Shown here: positions 16,755-23,838 of the stretch, in pieces
How positions within the stretch are numbered: the first letter of the stretch is position 1
Layout: each line of letters begins with the position of its first letter
Assembly (NCBI RefSeq): GCF_010671605.1
Contig: NZ_JAABOO010000001.1
Coordinates: 310,001-374,000 of the forward strand
DNA length: 64,000 bases
Source: Leptobacterium flavescens
GTDB taxonomy: Bacteria; Bacteroidota; Bacteroidia; Flavobacteriales; Flavobacteriaceae
Direction: 5' to 3'
Program-made: the position numbers and the translations under genes
Notes under the pieces: generated by a model
The model's input: the letters and a program-made list of their open reading frames with translations, nothing else
The model's database searches: none
What the model was told of the DNA's origin: nothing

Positions 16755-16882
16755 ATAAAATCTTCCGGAACGTCTATAACACAGATGAGAGTGTCTATTT
16801 CATTTGAACCGGACACCCCTTTTATTCAAATTTGATGTATTAATAATTTATAGTAAACACTTTAATAAACAAATACATTAAG

Positions 16883-18337
16883 ATGAATACATTTCAAAAA
16901 TCCAAAATCATTCTTATCGGTCTTTTCTTTCTGACTACTGTTGCTAAATCTCAAACCATTAATGAAAAGATTGACGAAGTGATGCAAAGATATACCAAGC
17001 TCGATCAATTTTCAGGAACAGTTTTATTAGCTAAAGATGGCGAAATACTTTACTCAAAGGCCTTTGGAGATGCCAACAAAAGCTTTGGTATTAAAAACAA
17101 GGTAGACACCAAATTTAACATTGCTTCTATGGGTAAGATGTTTACCGGCGTTGCTATTTTTCAATTGCAGGAAAGAGGGAAACTGGATATTAATGCTCCT
17201 GTGATTAAGTATTTAAAGAATTTCCCTTTGGGTGATAAAATCACGATTTATCATTTACTTTCTCATACTTCCGGTTTGGGGAGTTATATGCGGCATCCCG
17301 ATTACAGAGCCGATAGAAATGCATTCAAAAAAATAGATGATCTGTTACCTCTTATTTATGAAGAAGAATTACAGTTTGACACCCCGGGAGAGCGATTCTC
17401 ATACTCAAATTCCGGAATGATCATTCTAGGAGCGATTATCGAAAAATTAACTGGCCAATCTTACTCAGATTATATCACAAAAAATATATTCGAACCCGCT
17501 AAAATGTATGATACCGAAATGAGATGTGGAGATGAAGTAGTTCAAAATCGCGCCACAGGCTATATGAGATCTATCTCAGGTAAATTCCATAATAATTATT
17601 CTAAAAGCAGTCCTCCTTCCTCAGATGGAGGAATCCTGTCAACTATCGGGGATATTTTAAAATTTGACCAGGCACTATATAGCTCTATCTTAATAAATAA
17701 TACCTCAAAAGAAAAAATGTTCACTGCATTAAAAGTAACCTATGGGTTGGCTTTTCAGGTAGAAGAAAGGCAGGGAAATAAAGTAGTTGGCCATAGTGGA
17801 GGTGCCCCCGGAATATCAACTTATTTTTCAAGGTATTTAAAAGATAAATACACTATCATAGTGCTTTCAAATTATGATAGAATAGCAAGGAATGTTGCAC
17901 ATTATATAGAATATATCGTGTATGGTAAAAAGTATAAGTTACCAAGACCAACGTTCAATCAGTTTGTTTATGCTAATATGGATAATATAGATACTTTAGG
18001 TACATTAGAGGATATTAACGATTTTATAAAGAAGGATTATTCAATCAATCACCCACAGTATTTAAACATTGCAGCATATGAATTTATGAATGAAGGGGAA
18101 GTGCATTTTGCCATTAAGCTATTCAAATTGAATGTACAATTATTTTCTAAAGAGGCCAATGTATATGATAGTTTGGGAGAGGCATACGAGAAAAATGAAC
18201 AATATGATTTAGCTCTTAAAAACTATGAAAAAGCCGTAGAAGTAGCTACAGAGCATTCACATAGATCACTAAACTCTTTTAAAGCTACATTAGAAAGGTT
18301 TAAGGAAAAGGTTAATGTAATTAAAACCATAAAATGA
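16883..18337 (+). CDS. Secreted serine hydrolase with TPR tail
   Basis: The 484-residue protein has a signal peptide ending near AKSQ (residue 24). The class C beta-lactamase-type domain follows with Ser82-x-x-Lys85, Tyr174-Ser-Asn and His304-Ser-Gly-Gly. Residues about 400-475 hold a TPR motif (YDSLGEAYEKNEQYDLALKN). This serine hydrolase plus TPR form is common in Bacteroidota and is probably a periplasmic esterase or peptidase. The stop overlaps the next gene by 4 bp, so the two form an operon. It follows the LytS/LytTR pair by 128 bp and may be its target. Confidence 0.9.
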   Translation: MNTFQKSKIILIGLFFLTTVAKSQTINEKIDEVMQRYTKLDQFSGTVLLAKDGEILYSKAFGDANKSFGIKNKVDTKFNIASMGKMFTGVAIFQLQERGKLDINAPVIKYLKNFPLGDKITIYHLLSHTSGLGSYMRHPDYRADRNAFKKIDDLLPLIYEEELQFDTPGERFSYSNSGMIILGAIIEKLTGQSYSDYITKNIFEPAKMYDTEMRCGDEVVQNRATGYMRSISGKFHNNYSKSSPPSSDGGILSTIGDILKFDQALYSSILINNTSKEKMFTALKVTYGLAFQVEERQGNKVVGHSGGAPGISTYFSRYLKDKYTIIVLSNYDRIARNVAHYIEYIVYGKKYKLPRPTFNQFVYANMDNIDTLGTLEDINDFIKKDYSINHPQYLNIAAYEFMNEGEVHFAIKLFKLNVQLFSKEANVYDSLGEAYEKNEQYDLALKNYEKAVEVATEHSHRSLNSFKATLERFKEKVNVIKTIK

Positions 18338-19272
18338 AAAACAAATTAATTTATTTATCTATAATTGGATTAGCTTTTATTCTACAAAGCTGTAAAACTC
18401 GTAATTCTTATTTTGGGCAGGATCCACCAGGTACCTTACCGGAGTTATTTGCCCCATCCCTGGTTAATACAGATGCCATAGAAATTAATGCGGTATACAA
18501 TGCTTCTTTTACGGAACTGTTTTTCACAAGGATTATAGATGACAGATTTGTAATACATCATTCTGAATTAATTGATGGCAACTGGACTAAACCACAACCA
18601 ATTCAAATGTATGAAGATCAAAAAAATGCTTCGGTAGCAATAGATCCGTCAATTACTCAAGATGGTAATACAATGTATTTTTTAGGAATTAACCCGGTAG
18701 ATCGTTCTAAGGGTTCAAAACCGGATATATACAGAAGTCAGAAAATAGATGGCAAATGGCAAATAGCTGAGAAGGTTGGATATCCGATTTCAACTGAAGA
18801 ATATGCAGAATCCTATCCTGTTGTTGTTGCAGATGGTAGTATTTATTTCACCTCCGATCGTCCTGAGAGCATCGGTAAACGAGATATTTTCAGAGCTCAG
18901 TATTTAGGAGAAGGAAAGTTTGATACGCCGGTGAATATCGGAACGGAAATAAATTCAAAAGAAAATCAACGAAGTACTTATGTTTCACCTGATGAGAGTT
19001 TTTTGATTACGGGGAATACCTATACTAAAGAAGGTGGATTTGCAATATCATTTAAAAAAGATAACAAATGGCAAACACCGGTTTATTTTGATCTGGGGGA
19101 ACCATTGGAAAAAAACTGGATCTATTTCTGTCCTTATATGTCGCCGGATAATAAGTATTTTTTCTTTTCAAAAAGATATAGTGATCCTGTAGGTAGTGGA
19201 TGGAAAGGTGCTGTTAAAGGAGAAGTTTATTGGGTTGATATTCATGACATTTTGAAGAGCAAAAGAAACTAA
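18334..19272 (+). CDS. PD40 (WD40-like) beta-propeller lipoprotein
   Basis: The 312-residue protein has a lipoprotein signal ending FILQSC (Cys20). Several PD40-type repeats follow, each carrying a variant of the DG-xxx-YF-S pattern, for example QDGNTMYFLG, ADGSIYFTSDRP and PDESFLITGN. Such propellers (TolB-like) bind proteins or glycans and may act at the outer membrane. The start overlaps the upstream hydrolase stop by 4 bp, so the two are co-expressed and may work on one substrate. Confidence 0.88.
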   Translation: MKNKLIYLSIIGLAFILQSCKTRNSYFGQDPPGTLPELFAPSLVNTDAIEINAVYNASFTELFFTRIIDDRFVIHHSELIDGNWTKPQPIQMYEDQKNASVAIDPSITQDGNTMYFLGINPVDRSKGSKPDIYRSQKIDGKWQIAEKVGYPISTEEYAESYPVVVADGSIYFTSDRPESIGKRDIFRAQYLGEGKFDTPVNIGTEINSKENQRSTYVSPDESFLITGNTYTKEGGFAISFKKDNKWQTPVYFDLGEPLEKNWIYFCPYMSPDNKYFFFSKRYSDPVGSGWKGAVKGEVYWVDIHDILKSKRN

Positions 19273-19360
19273 TGGAATTTTATTTCTTTTTTTATCGATA
19301 TAGTATTTTTCAGCAAGTCCATTGCATATAGATCCTATTTCTTTTTGCACGTCCCCGCAT

Positions 19361-19501
19361 TTAAAAACAAACTCTTTTTTATCGTATTCTTTAACGGTTA
19401 AACCGGAATCTGATAGCGCATTTTTTAATAAAAGCACCGGAACACGTTACAATTTCACTTTAAAGAATGGTTTGGTAACCGGTGTTAGTTTTCGAGAATA
19501 G
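19361..19501 (+). pseudogene. C-terminal remnant of a serine hydrolase-type protein
   Basis: This short open stretch ends with a TAG at 19499-19501. It reads TVKPESDSAFFNKSTGTRYN and then FTLKNGLVTGVSFRE. That fits the C-terminal beta domain following many Bacteroidota serine hydrolases, where a PESD..FF element and a final G-x-V-T-G-x-x-F strand close the domain. Only that tail remains and an in-frame stop lies upstream at 19301. The opposite-strand frame here is its shadow. The identification is by eye only. Confidence 0.4.
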
Positions 19502-19560
19502 AAGGCAAAAAATTGAGGAATAAAAACAATAGTAGTTAATTCATAATTCAAAAGATTGCA

Positions 19561-19619
19561 TTAAAAATTCAACACTCAACATTCCAGGATTATCTATATG
19601 ATCCTGGAAAAGGGTCGTT
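19561..19619 (+). repeat. R1 repeat, partial copy B
   Basis: This copy keeps the central hairpin: CCAGGAT, a 10-base loop, then ATCCTGG, followed by AAAAGGGTCGTT. The hairpin arms carry a C-G closing pair where copies D and E have T-A, so the change is compensated. The 3' part with the AGCTCCGCT hairpin is absent. Confidence 0.7.
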
Positions 19620-19628
19620 TAAATGATG

Positions 19629-19880
19629 CTAAACCAGGTTGGTTTTCTTTTCCAGATCTATAGTGTCATGCTCTATTGCTATTTCCCGAATCACATCCAA
19701 CAGATCCTGTACCTGCCTGGAAGCAGATAGATCAACCATATCGTTTCTAACATGATAAGTTCCTAAATAATGAACTGTTTTTAGAGCATCATAATAATCC
19801 TTTATTTCTCTATTGTTTAATAACTCGAACAACTCTTTTTGAGCAGCTGTAAGTTGTATATGATCATTATTCACACTCAT
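19629..19880 (-). CDS. Small hypothetical protein, divergent partner of XRE regulator
   Basis: I prefer the ATG at 19880 (83 residues). The frame can extend to 19922 (97 residues), but the extra codons lie in a palindromic operator. The protein is acidic and helical, with HIQLTAAQKELFELLNNREI and a C-terminal VQDLLDVIREIAIEHDTIDL. No family is recognised. It is divergent from the XRE gene with two palindromes between them, a layout seen in toxin-antitoxin and phage-type switches. It could be a toxin, a partner or a plain regulated gene. Nothing in the sequence decides this. Confidence 0.6.
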   Translation of the reverse strand: MSVNNDHIQLTAAQKELFELLNNREIKDYYDALKTVHYLGTYHVRNDMVDLSASRQVQDLLDVIREIAIEHDTIDLEKKTNLV

Positions 19881-19907
19881 TTGTTCATGTAGTTCTGATT
19901 CAAAACT

Positions 19908-19921
19908 TGTCATATATGACA
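19908..19921. promoter_or_regulatory. Palindromic operator O1 of the XRE switch
   Basis: TGTCATATATGACA is a perfect 14-bp palindrome. It shares the TGTCA/TGACA half-sites with O2, and the two centres are 47 bp apart. It lies upstream of the preferred start of the minus-strand gene. Confidence 0.6.
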
Positions 19922-19951
19922 TTAATTACTACAAATATAAAGCTTTTCTTG

Positions 19952-19971
19952 ACTTGTCAAATATGACAAGT
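19952..19971. promoter_or_regulatory. Palindromic operator O2 of the XRE switch
   Basis: The arms ACTTGTCA and TGACAAGT are perfect 8-bp inverted repeats around AATA. The box ends directly before the ATG at 19972, which supports that codon as the XRE start. Confidence 0.65.
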
Positions 19972-20196
19972 ATGAATAAGTCAGAAGTTTTAAAAATTAT
20001 AGGGTTAAATATTAAGAGAATCAGGCAGGAAAAAGGGTTAACTCAGGTTGATCTGGTAGGTAAAATTGAAGCTCAAATCGATACCACCAATATTTCCAGG
20101 ATTGAAAAAGGAAGAACCAATGCCACCATCCATACTTTGTTTAGAATTAGTCAGGCTTTAGAAGTCCCTTTGTCTGAGATTTGTAAAGTGGATTAG
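19972..20196 (+). CDS. XRE-family helix-turn-helix regulator
   Basis: From the ATG at 19972 the protein has 74 residues and is one Cro/C1-type HTH domain. It has IGLNIKRIRQEKGLTQVDLV, then TTNISRIEKGRTNATIHTLF and SQALEVPLSEICKVD. The TTG at 19954 and ATG at 19963 would read through operator O2 and are less likely. Such single-domain regulators usually bind short palindromes as dimers, and O1 and O2 fit. It is 8 bp from the next lipoprotein gene, so the two are probably co-transcribed. Confidence 0.9.
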   Translation: MNKSEVLKIIGLNIKRIRQEKGLTQVDLVGKIEAQIDTTNISRIEKGRTNATIHTLFRISQALEVPLSEICKVD

Positions 20197-20204
20197 TAAA
20201 TGTA

Positions 20205-20750
20205 ATGATGTTGAGAGCATTAATTTTAATACCCATTTTTCTAATTTTTGGATGTAAAAGCCAATGGATACATCATAATGAAAAATTCACTAAAAGATTA
20301 GATAAGTCTGCAAGATTAGTCCAGCAAAAGGATAGTATTATCAGAGAGAATTATTTTTTAAAACTTAAGCTATACCAAGATAAAACTAACAGTATCTTAA
20401 CTGTGCAATATCGATTTGATTCTATTATGGATATACAAAGTAAATTTTACTTTAAAGATTCTATTTTGATTAAATATGAATCAAAAGGTGTAGAAGCTCT
20501 TTTGTATAAAAGTAGTAGAAAAAAAGAACAGCCTTATGCTAAGTTAATAGATCAAGTAGCGTATGTAAATCAAAAAAATAAAGGAGTCTTAAAAGAAAGG
20601 GAAATTGGGCTTTTTAATTACTCCAAATTAGATGAAACATATCGTAAATTAGAAAAAGTCAACTACGCTACTAAAGATCTTGATTCATTATATTATCATA
20701 AATTAATACGAGAATATACAGACATCATCGAAGAACATTTTAAAAAATAA
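20205..20750 (+). CDS. Hypothetical lipoprotein, helical
   Basis: The 181-residue protein has a short lipoprotein signal ending LIFGC (Cys17). The remainder is rich in Lys, Tyr and Asp with long predicted helices and possible coiled coil (KFTKRLDKSARLVQQKDSII). No domain is recognised. It follows the XRE gene by 8 bp and is probably in its operon. An alternative ATG is at 20208. The role is unknown; membrane anchoring next to a phage-type regulator is unusual. Confidence 0.65.
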   Translation: MMLRALILIPIFLIFGCKSQWIHHNEKFTKRLDKSARLVQQKDSIIRENYFLKLKLYQDKTNSILTVQYRFDSIMDIQSKFYFKDSILIKYESKGVEALLYKSSRKKEQPYAKLIDQVAYVNQKNKGVLKEREIGLFNYSKLDETYRKLEKVNYATKDLDSLYYHKLIREYTDIIEEHFKK

Positions 20751-20800
20751 GTAGATTATCTCACTTCACTCGGTAATCGTGTAATAACACTGTTACTCAT

Positions 20801-20830
20801 ATCATTATGATTATTAAAGATTTGTTATCT
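20801..20830 (+). repeat. R2 repeat, copy 1
   Basis: This 30-base stretch matches 25781-25811, with 19 consecutive identical bases at its 3' end. It lies about 80 bases upstream of the short AraC gene. It may be a shared promoter segment or part of a mobile repeat. Confidence 0.6.
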
Positions 20831-20911
20831 TAGAGCTATAACAGATATATAGTTAATATTAACCATATACAATTGTTAGCCACAATTTGGTGCTAAATAA
20901 TATTGGCAAAA

Positions 20912-21307
20912 ATGACCTTTTACGAAACCGAAATAAATCGAATTAAAAAGATTTGCTTTTCAAATGATAAACAGTTGGAAACTGTGATATCTTTAAGAAA
21001 TTTTATTGATAATAATTTCGAGAAAGAGATCAATTTAAAGTTTCTGTCCCACACTCTCCTTACATCAAAATATCATTTACTACGGCTTTTTAAAAGATAC
21101 TACGGGATAACGCCTAAACAATATTTAACCATCAGGCGACTTGAAAAATCAAAAGAATACTTAAAAAAAGGCATGAGTGTATCAGAAGTCTGTTATAATG
21201 TAGGATTTAATACACATAGCTCATTTAGTACATTGTTTAAAAATAAAATCGGACTCACCCCAACTGAATTTCAAAAAAAGCAACTTTCACAAAACCACTC
21301 TCGTTAA
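20912..21307 (+). CDS. Short AraC-family regulator (DNA-binding domain only)
   Basis: The protein is about 131 residues from the ATG at 20912; a TTG at 20903 would add three. It consists of an AraC/XylS double HTH: INLKFLSHTLLTSKYHLLRL and then MSVSEVCYNVGFNTHSSFST, ending GLTPTEFQKK. There is no ligand-binding domain. Such short forms are often found beside glyoxalase-fold genes in Bacteroidota, and a VOC gene follows 42 bp later. It probably regulates that gene. Confidence 0.88.
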   Translation: MTFYETEINRIKKICFSNDKQLETVISLRNFIDNNFEKEINLKFLSHTLLTSKYHLLRLFKRYYGITPKQYLTIRRLEKSKEYLKKGMSVSEVCYNVGFNTHSSFSTLFKNKIGLTPTEFQKKQLSQNHSR

Positions 21308-21349
21308 TATTCAATTACTTGCACAAATAAATCAAGTAAATTAAAAAAA

Positions 21350-21745
21350 ATGAAAGTTCAAGGTATAGGTATCCCTGTTTTAGATCAGGACAGAGCGCTG
21401 AAATTTTATACGGAAAAACTGGGTTTTGTGAAAAAACACGATGTGCCAGTAAGTGAAGGTAACAGATGGCTAACAGTGGTAGCCAAAGAAGACCAGGAAG
21501 GGCCGGAGGTACTGCTCGAGCCAGCGCCAAACAATTTTGAACCTGCCAAAATATATCAAAAAGCGCTCAAGGATGCAGGCATACCTTACACACAATTCAA
21601 CGTCAACAACGTCCAGGAGGAATACGAAAGGCTTGTGGATCTCAATGTGACATTTAGTGTAAAACCAACTGTAATGGGAACTGTAAAAATTGCAGTGTTT
21701 GACGACACCTGCGGAAATTATATTCAAATTATAGAAACACTTTAA
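21350..21745 (+). CDS. VOC (glyoxalase/bleomycin resistance) family protein
   Basis: The 131-residue protein has two beta-alpha-beta-beta-beta modules: VQGIGIPVLDQDRALKFYTE with a TVVAKEDQEGPEVLLEPA strand pair, and a second half with YTQFNVNNVQEEYERL ending VFDDTCGNYIQIIETL. The closing Glu of the last strand is the usual metal ligand position. Members detoxify aldehydes, bind drugs or cleave aromatic rings; the substrate is not evident. It follows the short AraC gene and precedes another VOC-fold gene by 15 bp, so the three may form one transcription unit. Confidence 0.9.
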   Translation: MKVQGIGIPVLDQDRALKFYTEKLGFVKKHDVPVSEGNRWLTVVAKEDQEGPEVLLEPAPNNFEPAKIYQKALKDAGIPYTQFNVNNVQEEYERLVDLNVTFSVKPTVMGTVKIAVFDDTCGNYIQIIETL

Positions 21746-21760
21746 AATCCAGGCAAGAAA

Positions 21761-22303
21761 ATGAAAAGAAATATTCCAATACTAATATTATTGCTATTCG
21801 CATTGAGTTGTTCACAACATAAAGAAAACCATGAAACCAACGAAGAAATAAATGCATTACGAGCTGAATTGGATAGCATAAAAAAATTAAGATCGTCAAA
21901 TGATATGGAAGGACAGATCACAACATTTTTGACATTTCAAAAAGAAGATGCTGAACAGGCAATGAATTTTTATGTAGAGCTGTTTAGTAATTCCAAAATT
22001 ATTGACCTGCAACGATGGGGAAAGGAAGGACCGGCAAAAGAAGGAACGATAATGCTCGCCACATTTAGCCTCAACGGGAAACTATTTAAGTGCTCTGACA
22101 GTCCACCAGTTCATGATTGGGACTTTACCCCGGCTGTTTCAAATTATGTGGAATGTACAGACGAAAATGAACTACAACGGTTATTCGCAAATCTATCAGA
22201 AAACGGGGCAGTTATGCTGCCGCCTGATAATTATGGTTGGAGTCAGAAATTTGCTTTTGTTCAAGACCGGTTTGGCGTGTCCTGGCAGTTGAATTTACAA
22301 TAA
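21761..22303 (+). CDS. PhnB-like VOC protein carried as a lipoprotein
   Basis: The 180-residue protein starts with a lipoprotein signal ending FALSC (Cys17) and a short helical segment (EINALRAELDSIKKLR). A PhnB-type VOC domain follows (about residues 46-180) with ITTFLTFQKEDAEQAMNFYV, FKCSDSPPVHDWDF and the C-terminal DRFGVSWQLNL. PhnB-like domains are normally cytoplasmic, so export and lipidation here are unusual. It lies 15 bp after the other VOC gene. A cassette-like motif follows its stop within a few bases. Confidence 0.85.
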   Translation: MKRNIPILILLLFALSCSQHKENHETNEEINALRAELDSIKKLRSSNDMEGQITTFLTFQKEDAEQAMNFYVELFSNSKIIDLQRWGKEGPAKEGTIMLATFSLNGKLFKCSDSPPVHDWDFTPAVSNYVECTDENELQRLFANLSENGAVMLPPDNYGWSQKFAFVQDRFGVSWQLNLQ

Positions 22304-22307
22304 AAAA

Positions 22308-22338
22308 GCCGGCAGCTAACAATAGCAATAATTCATTG
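22308..22338 (+). other. Post-gene motif P1 (GCC..TAACAA), copy a
   Basis: GCCGGCAGCTAACAATAGC begins 4 bases after the VOC lipoprotein stop. It resembles five other stretches near gene ends in this accessory region. It may be a cassette boundary or recombination site; this is pattern matching by eye. Confidence 0.4.
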
Positions 22339-22369
22339 TACACAAGCTAAAAATCATACTATAATTGAA

Positions 22370-22813
22370 ATGCAGGATGAAATAAATATCAGAAACGCAA
22401 CCAAAGCGGACTTTAATGCGATTTATCAATTTGTGAATGAATTAGAAGAAACTGTTTTCGGAATAGAAACCCAAAAAAAAGCGTTCGAACGGAATATTAT
22501 AAATACAGATTTTATTTACCTGATTGCAGAACTGAACAGCAACCCGGTTGGATTTGTAAGCTGCCATTCTCAAAATCTTTTACACCATGGCGGACAAAAA
22601 ATTGCGGAAATTCAGGAATTGTATGTGGATCCTAAAAATAGAAAAGCCGGAGTTGGGAAAAAATTGATTGACGAGCTAAAACGCATAGCTAAAAAGATGG
22701 ATATCGAACAACTGGAAGTAACCTCAAACAAGAAAAGAACTGAAACCCATCGATTTTACCAAAGGGAAAACTTCATCAATTCTCACGAAAAATTTACATT
22801 TAAACTGAGATAA
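22370..22813 (+). CDS. GNAT family N-acetyltransferase
   Basis: The 147-residue protein is a complete GNAT domain. It opens INIRNATKADFNAIYQFVNE, has the acetyl-CoA binding loop NRKAGVGKKLID after strand 4 (IQELYVDPK), and closes with the ETHRFYQRENF motif. The acceptor substrate cannot be told. It is preceded and followed by the post-gene motif P1, so it looks like an individually mobile gene unit. Confidence 0.9.
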   Translation: MQDEINIRNATKADFNAIYQFVNELEETVFGIETQKKAFERNIINTDFIYLIAELNSNPVGFVSCHSQNLLHHGGQKIAEIQELYVDPKNRKAGVGKKLIDELKRIAKKMDIEQLEVTSNKKRTETHRFYQRENFINSHEKFTFKLR

Positions 22814-23242
22814 AATAACAAAACCGGCGAAAAAAGCCAGCGTACAACATAATGTTACATAAAGTTTTAAGGGTCTAATTTGCATTCTTAGAGATCAAAA
22901 AGGAAGTTTTTCAAGTAATCAAACGATTTTAGACTACTAATCATAATAACTGTTATTTCCTAAAATAAATGAAGATGGTACTTTAACTTATTTACCGAGA
23001 GGTACGACCAAGCTCCTTTAACCGAATAAGAAAACCCCATTCAAAAGATGAGCATTTTGCCTATAATTCTCGGTTAAAAAATTTGATCTCTTTCTCAGCA
23101 CGAATTACAGCATTATATTATAAGTTTATAGATAATGTTCTATTATTCTCTTATAAATTATTGCATTTTAATGTCAGCAAGAATACATTGAAATATTGAG
23201 TTAATTAATGCAATTCAGATAGGCTATTTGACATTACATGAT
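22814..23242. other. Intergenic stretch without a gene
   Basis: A second P1-like motif is at 22836-22860 just after the acetyltransferase gene. An inverted repeat with perfect 9-bp arms, TTTAACCGA at 23017-23025 and TCGGTTAAA at 23070-23078, encloses 44 bases. The remainder is AT-rich and I see no coding frame or RNA gene. Confidence 0.5.
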
Positions 23243-23270
23243 AAAAAAAGAGGTTACATTTTGTAGCCTC
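23243..23270 (-). terminator. Intrinsic terminator after M23 operon
   Basis: On the minus strand GAGGCTACA and TGTAACCTC pair (one wobble) around a 3-nt loop and are followed by seven T residues. It lies about 60 bases past the stop of the last gene. Confidence 0.75.
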
Positions 23271-23328
23271 TAATCATCAACCAACCTTTTTCAATTAATG
23301 GAAGGTAGTATTAAATTAAAATGACCTA

Positions 23329-23826
23329 TCAATAGTTATGTAAAGAAATACGGTCAATAATGTTATTAAGATCGAATGAAATTATTATGTACATATCTGC
23401 ATCCTCTAAATCTAACGTCATGCCTCCTAAGGATCTGTTATCATAACTTGAAGGATAAATAGATGCTAAAGTGTTAATATTATTCCCTATTGCTATATTG
23501 TGGTTAGTAAAAGAATAGTTTGTTCCTGAAATTTGAAACGTTTCAACTTTATCATCTATAACGTACAATATCAAGCCATCATAATAATATTTTTGCGCCA
23601 TTACATCTTGTATTTCAAAAAAATAGTCTTCAACAGTATCAGGTTGTCCTATATTTTGTGTTAATACCGAAATTTCATTACTAAAAACATTAACATTGTT
23701 AATTGTAATTTCATTTGAATTTATGGTATTATCTTGATTATCACCATTAGTTGATATTAAGTCTTGTTGAGCTATACCGATATGAGCATAGAACACTATA
23801 CTTATTGTTAAAATTATATGTTTCAT
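23329..23826 (-). CDS. Secreted hypothetical protein in M23 operon
   Basis: The 165-residue protein has a signal peptide ending HIGIAQ (about residue 19). It is rich in Asn, Ile and Tyr and predicted mostly beta. An element NHNIAIGNNINTLASIYP followed by a C-terminal YIIISFDLNNIIDRI resembles small periplasmic proteins of Bacteroidota with no assigned function. It starts 12 bp after the M23 peptidase stop and shares its terminator. It may be an inhibitor, chaperone or co-secreted partner of the peptidase. Confidence 0.75.
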   Translation of the reverse strand: MKHIILTISIVFYAHIGIAQQDLISTNGDNQDNTINSNEITINNVNVFSNEISVLTQNIGQPDTVEDYFFEIQDVMAQKYYYDGLILYVIDDKVETFQISGTNYSFTNHNIAIGNNINTLASIYPSSYDNRSLGGMTLDLEDADMYIIISFDLNNIIDRISLHNY

Positions 23827-23838
23827 TTGTGATGTTTT

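Noticed and set aside
19168-19437. Minus-strand frame of 89 codons
   Set aside because: It overlaps the end of the PD40 gene and lies antisense to a plus-strand remnant that reads like a known C-terminal domain.
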